From an uncultured Clostridium sp. (GTDB taxonomy: Bacteria; Bacillota; Clostridia; TANB77; CAG-508), in NCBI GenBank assembly GCA_945937855.1, contig CAMEUC010000001.1, forward strand, positions 1-59,394: a DNA stretch of 59,394 nt, in the 5' to 3' direction. The notes below the pieces were generated by a model, which saw only the letters and a list, made by a program, of their open reading frames with translations, searched no databases and was not told the DNA's origin. The translations under genes were made by a program, and so were the position numbers. Positions 1 to 11,321 of the stretch are shown here, piece after piece; the first letter of the stretch is position 1, and each line of letters starts with the position of its first letter.

Positions 1-1
1 A

Positions 2-3000
2 TTAGATGAAGTAGCTTCAAAATGGAAAAATTTTGACCAAACAAAACAATCTCAAATTGCAACTGCAATTGCAGGTGTAAGACAACAAGAAAACTTTAGA
101 GCATTGATGAACAATTATGATGAAGTTGGACGTCTTGCAGGAGTTGCAGCAGATTCAACAGGGTCAGCATCAAAAAGAATGGAAACGTATCTTGATAGCG
201 TAGAAGCAAAAACTAACAATTTAAAAGCAGCTTGGGAAAATTTCGTAATGAGTTTAAATCAAAGTGAAAGTTATAAAAGCTTTTTAGATATGTTAACAAA
301 TTTATTAGATAAACTACAATATGTTGATTGGAAATCTGTTGCTGGAGTTTTAACTTTATTTATTACAGTACTTGGCATAATAAAAGCAACAAAAGGTATT
401 ACTACACTTATTACAGCAATTAAAGAATTTAAAGGATTAAGTTCGTTAGCAGGAATTTTCTCATCAAAAATATTATTAGTTGTTGCAGCTATTGCAGCTA
501 TTGCTGTAGCTATAAATTCTATTAATACAAATTTTGATAAACAAATAGCAGATATAGATAAAAGAGTAGATTCTATTAATAAAGAGAAAGAAGCTGTTGA
601 AGAAGATAAAAAATCTGTTCAAGAACTATATAACGAATATCAAAATTTACAATCAAAACAGCAGTTAAGTGGATTAGATACATCTGAGAAACAAAGAATG
701 GCTGAAGTAACGAAAGAACTTGTTGAGCAATATGGATTCGAATATAGTGCAGTAGATTCTTTAAATGGTGGATATGTATTAGCAACAGATGCTCTTACAA
801 AATATATGGAAGCAAAAGAAAAACAATTAAAACAATTGGATGAAGAAGAACGAAAATCGAAAATAGAAAAAGTTGCAAAACAGATAAAAAAGCAGAATTC
901 TAATATTAAAGCAAAAGGAGCTAGTGAAAATCTTACAAATTTAGGTTTTGGTTTTGAACAAGCAAAAAATGAATTAGATGCAGTTGGATTTTTTGGTTCA
1001 TTGGGGTTAGAATGGAATGCATATAAATATGCGTTTGGTAATTGGGGAAATGGAAATTTCTTTGATAATTATGATAAAGAACTTCAAAGACAATATAAAG
1101 AAAAAGTAGGAGAATTTGAAGATAATATAGTTGAAGGATGGGATGAAATAACATCTGGAATTGTTGATACTTTAGCTCCCGCAATTGAATCTTCTGGATT
1201 ATCTGATAGGTTTACAGAATTATTTACTGCTCAAGTAAAAGCTGGAATAAAGAATGTAGATACATCTAAACTTGAAACAGATGAAAGTGTTGAAAAATTA
1301 ATAAAATCATATGAAAAATTACTTAGCCAACCAGAGATAAAGAATTATTCAAATGAATTAGATAAAAAATTAACAGAATTTGAAACAAAAATATCTGATA
1401 AAAATGCTCATATGTCATTACAAGATTACAAAGATTATAATGATGCATTAGAAAAACAAGCAAGTTTATCTATAACATTATTAAGTAATATGATTGGTAT
1501 AGATAAAGCAAAAGATATAGTATCAAAGTCATTAAATCAACAACTTGCTAATAGCGGTAGTTATTTTGCATTATTGTCTGACCAAATTAAAAAAGACTTT
1601 GGAGAAGATAGCCAAGTTGTTAAAAATTTTGATAACATAGCAGGAAGTATTATTAATATTAATAAACAATTAGCAGATGGACAAATTGATGTAAAAAACT
1701 ATTTTAATTTAATAAAAAATGAAATAGATAGTATTGATACAAAAAAATTAGAAGATAGTTTTGGTAATATAGGAAATTATCTTGCTACTATGGGACAAAT
1801 TGCTAATTCAAGTGGTGGACAATTACAAACAATCATTACAAATATGCAACAAGGTAAAAAACTAAATAATGAGGGAGTAGATGACATAAAGTCTTATGTT
1901 GGAATTTTAGGAATGGTAAAAAATTCTACAAAAAAACATATGACTGATGAAAATGGCAACTACAAAATATTTAAAGATACGAAAGGTAATGATTATGATT
2001 CAAGACAATTATTTGAAGATACATCTGGAACAAATCAATCAACAGTCACTAACCTTCAAAAGCAACAATCAAGTTTGCAAGAAAAAATTAACAACCTAAA
2101 TGCTCAAATATCCGCATTAAATAAAGCTAAAAATGGTGAAACTGTACCTTCAGATATGAATGTAAAAACTAGCACATCTGATAATAAATCTGTATATAAT
2201 AGAAGTGTTCAACAGCCATCAATTAGTGATTCTAATATAAAATTGGCATCAAAACCTGTTCAACAAACATCAAAAATTACAGGAAATGACCCTATTAAAG
2301 GTCTTCAAGTAAGTGATGATGATATATTAGACAGAATTGCTGCGATAAATAAAGGGCAAGATGAGACAGCAAACAAAGCAAAAGCGATTAAGGAAATTAA
2401 CGAATTAATCGCACAGAAACAGAAAGAACTTAATAAACTTAAAGAAAAAGATACTGGAATAACAGAAGATATCGAAAAAGAACAAAAGAAAGTAAATAAA
2501 GGAATGGATTCATATCTTGATGATATGGAAAAAGGAGTTAGTTTCTTAGACCGTTATGATTGGGATAACTTAGATAAAGCATCAGATACTCTATTTCAAG
2601 GTTTTGCTGATGGGGCATTTAATGCCAATTCTACAATAGATAATGTAGAAGAAAATTATAAAAATGCTGCATTATCTATGGCAGATGCATTTATTGATAT
2701 GACTAGTCAATCTAATGAAGCATTTACGTCATTAGGAGAAAATGTTCAAACGCAATTACAAAATATTAGTGCAGAAACATTAAAGCAGATTGGATTGACA
2801 TCTGAAGCAACAAATACAGAAATTGCTAATGCAATGTTACAAAGTCAAAGTAATTTTAATGCTGTAGTAGGAGCAATGAATAAAAATGCTCAAACAGCAT
2901 TATCTGAAGTACTTAAAGGTGCTGGAGGAATGTTAGAAGCATTAGGAGCAGCTATTGAATCATTTACTGGAGAAATAAAGATTTCTATTGGTGGAATAAG

Positions 3001-5614
3001 ATTTAATGGATTAAAAACATTTGCTAGCTGGGATGGTGGAGACTTGTTCTCTAGTGATAGTAAACCTGTTGAAACATCTATTAAATTTAGTGGTTCAGGA
3101 ATAGATACAAAGAGTTTGGGAGCTGGTATTAAAGATGCTGGAACAGCATTAAAAAATAATGCAGATACTTTAGCCGCGCAATGGACTCCAATTCAACCAA
3201 ATTTACTTAATAAAAAAACTAATGGTGGAAAAACTGGAGGATTAAATAATGGCGGTGGAGGCTCTAAAAAAGGTTCAGGTTCAGAATATTCAGCAGAAGA
3301 TGCAGCATCTGACCTTAAAGACATTCTTCAAGACATCGAAGATTATGAAGCAGATATTGAGTTAGACCTTGAAGACCAAACAGAGCAATTAATAAATCAA
3401 TATAATTTAAAAAAGAATCAATTAGATGCACTTAAAGAAGAGTTAGATTATTATGATAGTATTTATGATGTTACAGAAAATACTACAAAATGGTTAGATA
3501 CTCAATTAAAGATACTAGATGAAGAATCTAAAAAAGTTGCAGAGATACAAAATGCAAATGATAAGATTGATAAACAAAGACAAAAAATATATAATGAAAA
3601 TTCTAAATATAATGTACAATCTTGGTTTGATAGCGAAGGAAATGAGACTTTAGCATATGGAAATTTATTAAATTCTTTTGAATATCGTAAAAACGAAATA
3701 GAAAAAGAGACTGCTGCTGCAATGCGTGCAGAGTATAATAAAGTTGCAAATAGTACAGATAAAGATACTATTAGCGCAGCAAAAGACAGAATTAAACAAA
3801 TTGAAAAAGATGGCGACATCAAGATAAAAGCTATTGATAAAGAACGCGATAAAGTTGAAAATATTTATGATAGCGTTAGTCAATTAAATGATGCTTGGAA
3901 AGAAAACCAAGAGGCTATTAGAGAAGCACTTCAAGAGTTAAATGATAAAGTTAAATCAATTCGTGATGAATTAATTGATGATATTATGGAACAACTTGAA
4001 CGTGCTGTAGACAAGATGAATACAAGTATTGAGAAAGATGTTACTAGATTAGAACAACTTAAACAAGTTCAAGAATCATATAATGATATTTTAAATGATG
4101 CAATAGATACACAACAAGAACTTGAAGATGAGTTAAAAGCTAATATGGACTCTTATCAATACCTTGATGATACAATGCGTCAATTAATGTTCAATGAAGA
4201 TGATTATAAGCAATTAAGTGGAGTTATTGAAAGAATTCAATCTGATATTGCAGGTATTTGGGAAGACCACTATAATCAAATTCAAAACTTAACAGAAGAT
4301 GAAATGTATAAGGCAGAGTACATAACAAATGAAACAGAAAGACAGCTTGCTGCTAAACAAAAAGAATATGACCTTGCTAAAGCAGAATTAGATGTTGCGA
4401 AAGCACAAACAAATTTGAATAATGTAAAGAACGAAAGAAACACAAGAATATTTGCTAATGGAGAATGGCAGTGGGTTGCAAATCCAGATGACGTTAAATC
4501 AGCACAACAACAATTGATGGAAGCCGAACGTGAAAAAACAAGATTGGAACGTGAAGCTGAACAACAATTATTAATAGATGCAATGGATAAAATGATAGAT
4601 TCAGATAACCTTCAAATTGACAAAAATAATGAATTGTTAGAAAACATTCAAGATGCAATAGAAAAAGAAACAGAAGAAGTTAAATCAATTGAAGAAGCTT
4701 TGTTAAATGCAGATAAAGCAAATCTACCAGCATTAACTACAACATTAATTGGAGCATTAGGCTCTGATGGCGGATATATGAAAGAATTACTTGGAGAAAT
4801 TAATCATTCTCAAGTAGAACTTGCTGCCGCTTTAAGAGGGCAAACAGTGCAACAAGCTATTGACCAATTAAAATCAGGAACAATGAGCCAATCAGAATTT
4901 GAAGAATTAACAAAAAGATTAGGATTTTCATTCAATCCTACAACTGGAATGGTAACAACTCAAGATGGAAGTTTTGCTGCTCATTATAAAGGATGGGTTA
5001 AAAAATCAAATAGTGATACTCAACTAGGAACTGCTGCAAACGGAGTACAAGTTACTGGAGGTCAAGCTGGTTCTGGACAAGCAAATGCTGCAACGTCTGG
5101 TGGCAATGGAGGAGGAAGTTCTTTCCCAAGAAATGGTAGAGTAACTACAAGCTCATTACCATTAAGAATCCGTTCAGGTGCTGGTACACAATATAAAATT
5201 CTTGGAACTATGCCAAAAGGTGCCAATGTTACTATTTTAGGTGAAGCTAATAGTGGTTGGGCACAAGTTAGATATGGTGGTATTACTGGATATGCAAGCA
5301 GACAATATTTACATTATGACCAAGGTGGAATTGCAAGTGGTATAGGATATATGCCAAAAGCTACATTAAAACCAGAACGTGTATTATCACCAAGACAAAC
5401 AAAAGCATTTGAAAAATTAGTAAATAATATTACAACAAATCCTGTATTAAATGCTTTAAGTAGAATCCCAAGTGTAAATTCAAAATTGGGAAATTTAGCA
5501 GGAGAAACAAATAATAGTAAAAATTATTACTTTAGTAATTTTACAGTTCAAGCAGATGATATTCAACAATTTATAAATAGTATTGAAACAATAATGCCTA
5601 TAAATAACAAATAG
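2..5614 (+). CDS. Tail tape measure protein (5' end outside window)
   Basis: The reading frame is open from the left edge, so the true start lies upstream; the first in-window ATG (104) is internal. The text near the edge (VRQQENFRALM, then AADSTGSASKRM and LKAAWENF) matches the core of TP901-type tape measure proteins, which set tail length and sit in the tail lumen. Two hydrophobic stretches follow (about nt 340-510), then more than 1,000 residues of Gln/Asn/Lys-rich coiled coil. Near the C terminus (about nt 5130-5310) is a bacterial SH3 domain with the LRIRSGAGTQYK signature, which may touch the cell wall when the tail opens. It is the first gene of the tail block and is followed by a terminator that overlaps its stop. 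Over 1,870 residues are visible. Confidence 0.93.
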   Translation, partial: LDEVASKWKNFDQTKQSQIATAIAGVRQQENFRALMNNYDEVGRLAGVAADSTGSASKRMETYLDSVEAKTNNLKAAWENFVMSLNQSESYKSFLDMLTNLLDKLQYVDWKSVAGVLTLFITVLGIIKATKGITTLITAIKEFKGLSSLAGIFSSKILLVVAAIAAIAVAINSINTNFDKQIADIDKRVDSINKEKEAVEEDKKSVQELYNEYQNLQSKQQLSGLDTSEKQRMAEVTKELVEQYGFEYSAVDSLNGGYVLATDALTKYMEAKEKQLKQLDEEERKSKIEKVAKQIKKQNSNIKAKGASENLTNLGFGFEQAKNELDAVGFFGSLGLEWNAYKYAFGNWGNGNFFDNYDKELQRQYKEKVGEFEDNIVEGWDEITSGIVDTLAPAIESSGLSDRFTELFTAQVKAGIKNVDTSKLETDESVEKLIKSYEKLLSQPEIKNYSNELDKKLTEFETKISDKNAHMSLQDYKDYNDALEKQASLSITLLSNMIGIDKAKDIVSKSLNQQLANSGSYFALLSDQIKKDFGEDSQVVKNFDNIAGSIININKQLADGQIDVKNYFNLIKNEIDSIDTKKLEDSFGNIGNYLATMGQIANSSGGQLQTIITNMQQGKKLNNEGVDDIKSYVGILGMVKNSTKKHMTDENGNYKIFKDTKGNDYDSRQLFEDTSGTNQSTVTNLQKQQSSLQEKINNLNAQISALNKAKNGETVPSDMNVKTSTSDNKSVYNRSVQQPSISDSNIKLASKPVQQTSKITGNDPIKGLQVSDDDILDRIAAINKGQDETANKAKAIKEINELIAQKQKELNKLKEKDTGITEDIEKEQKKVNKGMDSYLDDMEKGVSFLDRYDWDNLDKASDTLFQGFADGAFNANSTIDNVEENYKNAALSMADAFIDMTSQSNEAFTSLGENVQTQLQNISAETLKQIGLTSEATNTEIANAMLQSQSNFNAVVGAMNKNAQTALSEVLKGAGGMLEALGAAIESFTGEIKISIGGIRFNGLKTFASWDGGDLFSSDSKPVETSIKFSGSGIDTKSLGAGIKDAGTALKNNADTLAAQWTPIQPNLLNKKTNGGKTGGLNNGGGGSKKGSGSEYSAEDAASDLKDILQDIEDYEADIELDLEDQTEQLINQYNLKKNQLDALKEELDYYDSIYDVTENTTKWLDTQLKILDEESKKVAEIQNANDKIDKQRQKIYNENSKYNVQSWFDSEGNETLAYGNLLNSFEYRKNEIEKETAAAMRAEYNKVANSTDKDTISAAKDRIKQIEKDGDIKIKAIDKERDKVENIYDSVSQLNDAWKENQEAIREALQELNDKVKSIRDELIDDIMEQLERAVDKMNTSIEKDVTRLEQLKQVQESYNDILNDAIDTQQELEDELKANMDSYQYLDDTMRQLMFNEDDYKQLSGVIERIQSDIAGIWEDHYNQIQNLTEDEMYKAEYITNETERQLAAKQKEYDLAKAELDVAKAQTNLNNVKNERNTRIFANGEWQWVANPDDVKSAQQQLMEAEREKTRLEREAEQQLLIDAMDKMIDSDNLQIDKNNELLENIQDAIEKETEEVKSIEEALLNADKANLPALTTTLIGALGSDGGYMKELLGEINHSQVELAAALRGQTVQQAIDQLKSGTMSQSEFEELTKRLGFSFNPTTGMVTTQDGSFAAHYKGWVKKSNSDTQLGTAANGVQVTGGQAGSGQANAATSGGNGGGSSFPRNGRVTTSSLPLRIRSGAGTQYKILGTMPKGANVTILGEANSGWAQVRYGGITGYASRQYLHYDQGGIASGIGYMPKATLKPERVLSPRQTKAFEKLVNNITTNPVLNALSRIPSVNSKLGNLAGETNNSKNYYFSNFTVQADDIQQFINSIETIMPINNK

Positions 5615-5630
5615 GCATTATTTGTTTTAT
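5590..5630 (+). terminator. Rho-independent terminator at the tape measure stop
   Basis: An 11-bp perfect stem (AATAATGCCTA with TAGGCATTATT) and an 11-base loop are followed by TGTTTTATTT. The TAG stop codon of the tape measure gene lies in the 3' arm. It may be partial, since the next gene starts 23 bases downstream in the same direction. Confidence 0.75.
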
Positions 5631-5652
5631 TTAAGAAAGTAGGTGAAATAAA

Positions 5653-8196
5653 ATGGCTTTATATCAGCCAAGTTTTTGTATTCCAAAAAATCAAGCCATA
5701 GATGTTACAAATCAAGATGATATGACATTTAGTTTTAAATTAAATGGAAATAATCCATTAGTTGCATATAATATTCAAATATTTGATAATGATACAAATA
5801 ACTTAGTTTATGAATTAGTAAGTACAGAAAATGAAAGAGCTATACAAGCTAACATTCAAGAAATATCAAATTGGTTATCAGTACAAGATACAAAACAAGA
5901 TAAGGTAGATGAATCTGAAACTGCATATAAGTCTAGTAAAATAAAAACAAACTTCAGAAATGAATTAAGAAAGACTATTGCAAACGAAAAAAAGAAACTT
6001 ATTACAATGGAAGAAATTCTTCAAAAGAAGAAAGATGGGAAAACCTTAGGGCAAACTGAGATATCAAAGTATTTTGAATATTGGGGAAATATTATAACAG
6101 ATTTAGGAAATCTTATTGGAAATGAAGAACATCCTATTGCAAATACTGGAGAATATATATTAAATACTATTGAAGATTGGTTGAATATTGACCCTGCAAG
6201 GAAAGACGGAATAGAATATGCAGATGAAGATAAAGAAATAATTGATAGAAGTGCTTTCAATAAAGTAAAAGAAACTTATATTTCATTAAAACAATATTAT
6301 GAAGATGTAATGAAAGCAAGAGGTGGAGCATCAGATACAACTTATATTAATGATACAACTTATAATAAAGCAAAACAATCAGCTTATCTAATATATTCTG
6401 AATTTTCTAATGAACCATATTTTAACCAAGATTTATATGAATCAATAAATTCCGTATGGATTGGAGTAAATTTTGATAAATTAAGAAATCAAATAGATTT
6501 ATATAAAGATAAATGGATGAAAGAAATTAGTCAACAAGAATATGCATTAGCCCATCTTAATGGTGGAGAAACAAATCAAAAAGTAAATATCTATAAAAGT
6601 GCATCAGCATCAACGTCAAATATTGCTTATGTTTTACCAAAAGGAGCACAAATAGCTATAATTAAGGGAAGTACAGAACCACCATCAGGATGGTATTATA
6701 TTTCTAGTAATGGACATTTTGGATATATACAATCTCAATATGTAACATTATATAACATTCAAAATGGAAAGTATTATTTAGAAGAACCAATATATCCAAC
6801 TAATTATGAAGGAGAACAAAATACAGTATATCATCAATTACCAATTAATGTTTTACAGAATGGTAAATCATATAAATGGTCTGTTACTTTATATTGGAGC
6901 ACTTCTGGGAAATATAATGAAGATAGCAAAATAGATGGTAGTTTAATAAGTGTAGAAAATTATTTTGACACTAGAAAAAGACCAATATTAAATTTAGCAA
7001 ATTATAAAGAAATATTTACAATTCCTTTTAATTATGTAAATACAAAAAATGATATTGTTGTTACTACAGATGATTCACAAATAATGACAATTAAAGCTGG
7101 AAGTTCTGTAAGAATAATTACTTTAGTTAGTGGAGATGAATCAAGAGCTAATATAGAATATGTTGATGAAGATACAAACTCTACATATCAAACAACTGTA
7201 CCAGTTAGTGATTTAACAAGTTTAGGTTTGTATGATACATCTCAAAATTATATTCTTCCATCAAAAAAAGCAATATTTAGAGGATATTATGAACAAGAAC
7301 AATTTGTATCAATATCTTATTTTAGATGGGTATTGTATAAATTACAATATGATAGCGAAGAGATTACAGAAGTTGTAAAAGATACAGGAATGATTCCAAG
7401 TGTAGATTTTAAATTTTTCTATGATGGATTTTTAAATGATGAGAAATATGCAATTCAAATATTTGTACAAACTTTGGATAATGTAGAAGTACAAACTGAA
7501 CCTATTAAATTTAAAGTGTCTTATATTAATTATGAAATAGATAATATGCTTAATGCAGAAAATAGCCCAATTGAACACGGAGTAATTGTAGAATGGTCAA
7601 ATTTAAGACTTATTCAGGGAGAAATTGAAGGAAATAGCCATTATGAAATGGATACCCCAGTAGAGAATAAAACATCTTTAACATTAGATAAAGGGTCAAC
7701 TTTAACATTTGATAAAGATAAAGAAAGACCATTAAGTGTCGATTTTGATGCAAATCAAATATTATGTACTAGATTCGATGAAGAAAGACCAACTGAATCT
7801 CAAATATATTATACAGCTTCTGGATTAGATGACAATGGGGAAGTTATTTCTAAAACTTTACAAATGATTCCAAAGGAAGATACTCAAACTACAGGTAAAG
7901 TTATATTAAGATATACAATTAAAACTGCAACTGGAGTTGAAAGTTATGACCAAGAAATTATAGCATCAGCTTTATATTGGTATGTAATTATTATGAAAAA
8001 AGATGGATTTGTAGTATTCACTAAATATGCTCAAGGATTATTCCCAGCACTTGACCAATATCCAAATCTTAATAAATTTACTGGAGCAAAAGGATTATAT
8101 CCAGATGCACTTACATATCTTGAAGAACCAAGTGATAAAGTTGAATATAATTATCAAACTATTGTTGATAGAGATGGAAATGAGATTACAGAATAG
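5653..8196 (+). CDS. Distal tail/baseplate protein with SH3b domain
   Basis: An 847-residue structural protein of unrecognised family. It starts at ATG after AGTAGGTGAAATAAA and lies directly after the tape measure gene, where distal tail and baseplate genes normally sit. A bacterial SH3-like domain is visible at about residues 306-370 (VNIYKSASASTSNIAYVL, then GWYYISSNGHFGYI), inserted in a larger beta-rich, Asn/Thr-rich protein. The N terminus (SFCIPKNQAIDVTNQDDM) and the later repeats look like Ig/fibronectin-type beta sandwiches. The SH3b domain suggests contact with peptidoglycan. It could equally be a minor tail or adsorption protein. Confidence 0.7.
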   Translation: MALYQPSFCIPKNQAIDVTNQDDMTFSFKLNGNNPLVAYNIQIFDNDTNNLVYELVSTENERAIQANIQEISNWLSVQDTKQDKVDESETAYKSSKIKTNFRNELRKTIANEKKKLITMEEILQKKKDGKTLGQTEISKYFEYWGNIITDLGNLIGNEEHPIANTGEYILNTIEDWLNIDPARKDGIEYADEDKEIIDRSAFNKVKETYISLKQYYEDVMKARGGASDTTYINDTTYNKAKQSAYLIYSEFSNEPYFNQDLYESINSVWIGVNFDKLRNQIDLYKDKWMKEISQQEYALAHLNGGETNQKVNIYKSASASTSNIAYVLPKGAQIAIIKGSTEPPSGWYYISSNGHFGYIQSQYVTLYNIQNGKYYLEEPIYPTNYEGEQNTVYHQLPINVLQNGKSYKWSVTLYWSTSGKYNEDSKIDGSLISVENYFDTRKRPILNLANYKEIFTIPFNYVNTKNDIVVTTDDSQIMTIKAGSSVRIITLVSGDESRANIEYVDEDTNSTYQTTVPVSDLTSLGLYDTSQNYILPSKKAIFRGYYEQEQFVSISYFRWVLYKLQYDSEEITEVVKDTGMIPSVDFKFFYDGFLNDEKYAIQIFVQTLDNVEVQTEPIKFKVSYINYEIDNMLNAENSPIEHGVIVEWSNLRLIQGEIEGNSHYEMDTPVENKTSLTLDKGSTLTFDKDKERPLSVDFDANQILCTRFDEERPTESQIYYTASGLDDNGEVISKTLQMIPKEDTQTTGKVILRYTIKTATGVESYDQEIIASALYWYVIIMKKDGFVVFTKYAQGLFPALDQYPNLNKFTGAKGLYPDALTYLEEPSDKVEYNYQTIVDRDGNEITE

Positions 8197-8213
8197 AAGG
8201 GAGAGAATAGTAA

Positions 8214-9374
8214 ATGGCAGCTACAATAAATAAAATAGAATTACGTGGGGCTCAAACTATAGATTATCTTTGGGTTACTAACACAGAAATGACAGCTGAT
8301 TGGGAAGCTATTCTCAACCAAGCTAATTTTGAACCTGTCTGGGATATTAATACTCAATTACTTGCAAAATTTAATAACTCATTAAATGCAGGAAATGCAG
8401 GAGAATTAGCAAGTAAAACATTAAAAGGATGGAAAGTATATAGACAAGATTTAGATGGTTCAACTTTAAAATATGTTAAAACATTAGACCCAGATGAAAT
8501 ATTTTTGGTAGATTACAATGTAAAATGGGGGCAAGAATATAAATATTATATGTTCCCAGATTATGAAGAAGCTATGGGTTCACCATTTGTTTCTAAACCA
8601 GTTAAGGCTTGTTGGGTAGATTGGATATTATTATTATGTAGGGAAGAAGAAGGAAAAAAAAATGAATTTGCAGTAGAAGAATCTTTCTTATTCCAATTAA
8701 ATACTCAAAGTGGGCAAATGAATAATAACGCAGATGCTAATATATTTAAAACATATCAAAAATATCCAAAAGTTGTTAAAGGAAAATCTAATTATTTAAG
8801 TGGACAATTATCTAGTTTAGTTGGTTATATTGGAGAAACTAATGGAGAATTAAATTATATTGAAAAATTAGATATGATAGATAGATTAACAAGTTTAAAT
8901 ACAGACCCAAGAAGAAAATTTTTAAAAGATAAAAAAGGTCACGTTTGGGAAGTAGAGTTAACTGCCCCAACAACTTTAGAGTATATGGAAAATGTTTCTG
9001 GGCAACCAGTAACTGGAGCTATAGCTTGGACAGAAGTTGCTTCAACAGAAAATGTTTCTATTTATAATGGAAACGCTAGAGAATTATGGTTACTTACTAC
9101 AACAGGAAATCCAGAATATAATGTTAAATATATTTGGGTTGATAGTGAATACTGGACTCCAAGTAAGTATTGGACTGAAGATGGACATCCTATATTTCCA
9201 ACATATACTGAAACTATTGTTGATACATCTGATGCAACAGCGACTGAATTTGATATTCTTGAAGGGAAAACGGCTTATGCAAAAGGAGAAAAGTTAACTG
9301 GAGTATATAAAGAAGTAATTACAAAAGCAGAGTATAACGAGGCAATTAATCAAGTAAATGAAATATTATCTTAA
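8214..9374 (+). CDS. Tail/baseplate structural protein
   Basis: A 386-residue protein preceded by GAAGGGAGAGAA. I do not recognise the N-terminal fold. The C-terminal part carries the text DATATEFDILEGKTAYAKGE followed by KLTGVY, a short module common in minor structural and fibre proteins of Firmicutes phages. It is rich in Trp/Tyr and beta-type sequence, fitting a baseplate or adhesin component. Its stop overlaps the ribosome site of the next gene, whose reading frame shifts. Confidence 0.65.
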   Translation: MAATINKIELRGAQTIDYLWVTNTEMTADWEAILNQANFEPVWDINTQLLAKFNNSLNAGNAGELASKTLKGWKVYRQDLDGSTLKYVKTLDPDEIFLVDYNVKWGQEYKYYMFPDYEEAMGSPFVSKPVKACWVDWILLLCREEEGKKNEFAVEESFLFQLNTQSGQMNNNADANIFKTYQKYPKVVKGKSNYLSGQLSSLVGYIGETNGELNYIEKLDMIDRLTSLNTDPRRKFLKDKKGHVWEVELTAPTTLEYMENVSGQPVTGAIAWTEVASTENVSIYNGNARELWLLTTTGNPEYNVKYIWVDSEYWTPSKYWTEDGHPIFPTYTETIVDTSDATATEFDILEGKTAYAKGEKLTGVYKEVITKAEYNEAINQVNEILS

Positions 9375-9386
9375 AGGAGGATTATA

Positions 9387-11298
9387 ATGGGGGAACTAAA
9401 TGACAAACTAAATCAAATAAAAAATATCAAACAAGACATAAAACAATCTTTAGTTAATAAACGGACAAGAATCAGTTAGTGAAAGTGATTTTTCATCATA
9501 TCCAATTTTAATTGATGATATTTCAACAGAGCCTCCAGAATTAAAAACTTGGAAAGAAATAACTTTACCAATTTCTTTTAACAACCCAAGAAAGTGTACT
9601 TTTGATTTAGAACATATATTTATTTCAGATTCTACTTCAACTAGTAAGGTAACAGATTGGTCTGGGGTTTGGAGATATGATTATACTCACAATATAATGG
9701 AAAGACTAACTGATAAATATTATGGATATCAAGTTCAAATTATTGCGGAAAAGTATGCTCTTATTTATGGAGTTTCCAATAATACAGATATTATTCTATT
9801 TAATTTGCAAACTAATGAATATGATATTCTTGTATCAGATTTTTATTTACAATATATACAAGAAATATCTACGGGATATTTTTTTATAAATAGAGATTCA
9901 AATACAACAGGTTTATCTTATTTTTTAAATAAAGAAACATTAGAATTAACTCAAATTGAGAATATTGGGAATAGACGAATTGATTATCAAGATGGAAATT
10001 ATGTTTTATTTACGGGATATAATCTGGCACCAAGAATATATGACTTAAATAATAAAATAGCTACAACAATAACGAATTTATCAGGAGAGTATTTTAATTA
10101 TATTGATGTTGATGATAATATAACTTTATTATCTTATAGTTCAAATACAAGTACAACATCCTATTTAGGAATATGGAAATGGAATAAGTTAGAAAAGTCT
10201 ATGTCTAAAATTTATAATGAGGGATGTAGTTGGAAATATTATGCTAATTGTGATAATTGTGTCATAATTAGAAGTCCATATAAGCCAAATATTTTAAAAT
10301 ATAACAAAGAAGATAGTAATATATCAATATTATTGTCTGGTACAAAATATAATTTTAGTTCAAATGATATGAGTAAAATTGAAGAGGGCGTATTATTAAC
10401 AAATACTGTAGGAAGTGATGTATATATTTATAATGATAAAAAAGATAGTTTAAGAAAGCTATCTTTTACATCACCATACTCATTTCAACATTTTCCAGTA
10501 AAAGAGGGAGTATTTCTTGGAACCTCATATACTTCATCGGGATATTTTTATGAAACTGCGACAGATACAGTTAAAAGTATAGGGTATATTACTAGTCACT
10601 TCTCTGTATTTAATACGGAATATGGATATATATTAAAAAATATTAATAATGGAATACTTATATCAAAATTTGTTGATGGAAAAATTTCTACAAAAATAAT
10701 GGGGGCAGAGTCTTCAGGTAGTATAAAATATATTTCTAACTATGAAACAGATGATTATTATTATTTTTATGGAAGTAATACTGGTGGCGGTGGAAGAAAT
10801 ATTATTAAGGTTAGTAAGACAGATTATAATGATTGTAAATTATTATTAAAATCAAATCTTGATACTTTTAAAAGTTGTTTATCGTTGAATGACAATCTTA
10901 TTTTCTATAATTCAAAATTTGTTATATATAATGAAAAAAATGATGAAGTTGTTATCCCTGATATAAATCAATTTCTTGGAGACACATCAATATCATTGTG
11001 GGCAAAAAATATAATAGATAATAAAGAATATCTTTCAGATGGAGAAGGGATTATAGATTTGTCAGAAATGAAAATAAATAATATCCCAAATAGAAAATAT
11101 ATTTGGAATACATATACTTTTGATAGTCTTGGAGCAACAAATTTTTTAACTGGAGAAAAATATTCGTTTAAGATTAGGTATGATGCTAATTCTTTTAAAG
11201 ACTATTATTATGCTATATATGGTAGTAATACAACTAATTTTGATACAAAAATACTTGTTGGATTAAATAAAGCCAATATAATTATATGTGAAAATTAA
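9387..11298 (+). CDS. Tail/fibre protein, one gene read through a +1 frameshift at CGG
   Basis: A strong site (AAAGGAGG, 7 bases from ATG) begins a frame that stops after 30 codons. Skipping the C of the 26th codon (AAA CGG ACA becomes AAA-C-GGA CAA) opens the +1 frame, which runs without a stop through the long frame to 11298, giving 636 residues. Without the shift the long frame would have no ribosome site and a 320-base gap before it. The first 25 residues look like a coiled coil; the rest has recurring Tyr/Gly/Asp-rich beta repeats that could form a propeller. Its place among baseplate genes suggests an adhesin or fibre. The function is otherwise unknown. Confidence 0.72.
9459..9465 (+). 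other. +1 recoding site AAA-C-GGA (tail gene)
   Basis: The 0-frame codons AAA CGG ACA run to TAG five codons later. Skipping C9462 gives AAA GGA CAA and the long downstream frame. This is the only in-frame CGG found in the + strand genes of the window. Confidence 0.8.
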
Positions 11299-11321
11299 TA
11301 TAAAAGGAAGGAGTGGATAAT

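Noticed and set aside
8027..9297. Extra + strand frames at 8027-8233 and 9037-9297
   Set aside because: They overlap clear genes in another frame and read as Leu/Ile-rich shadows.
11313..11321. GTG start for the baseplate protein
   Set aside because: The GTG lies within the ribosome site itself; ATG 11322 has proper spacing.
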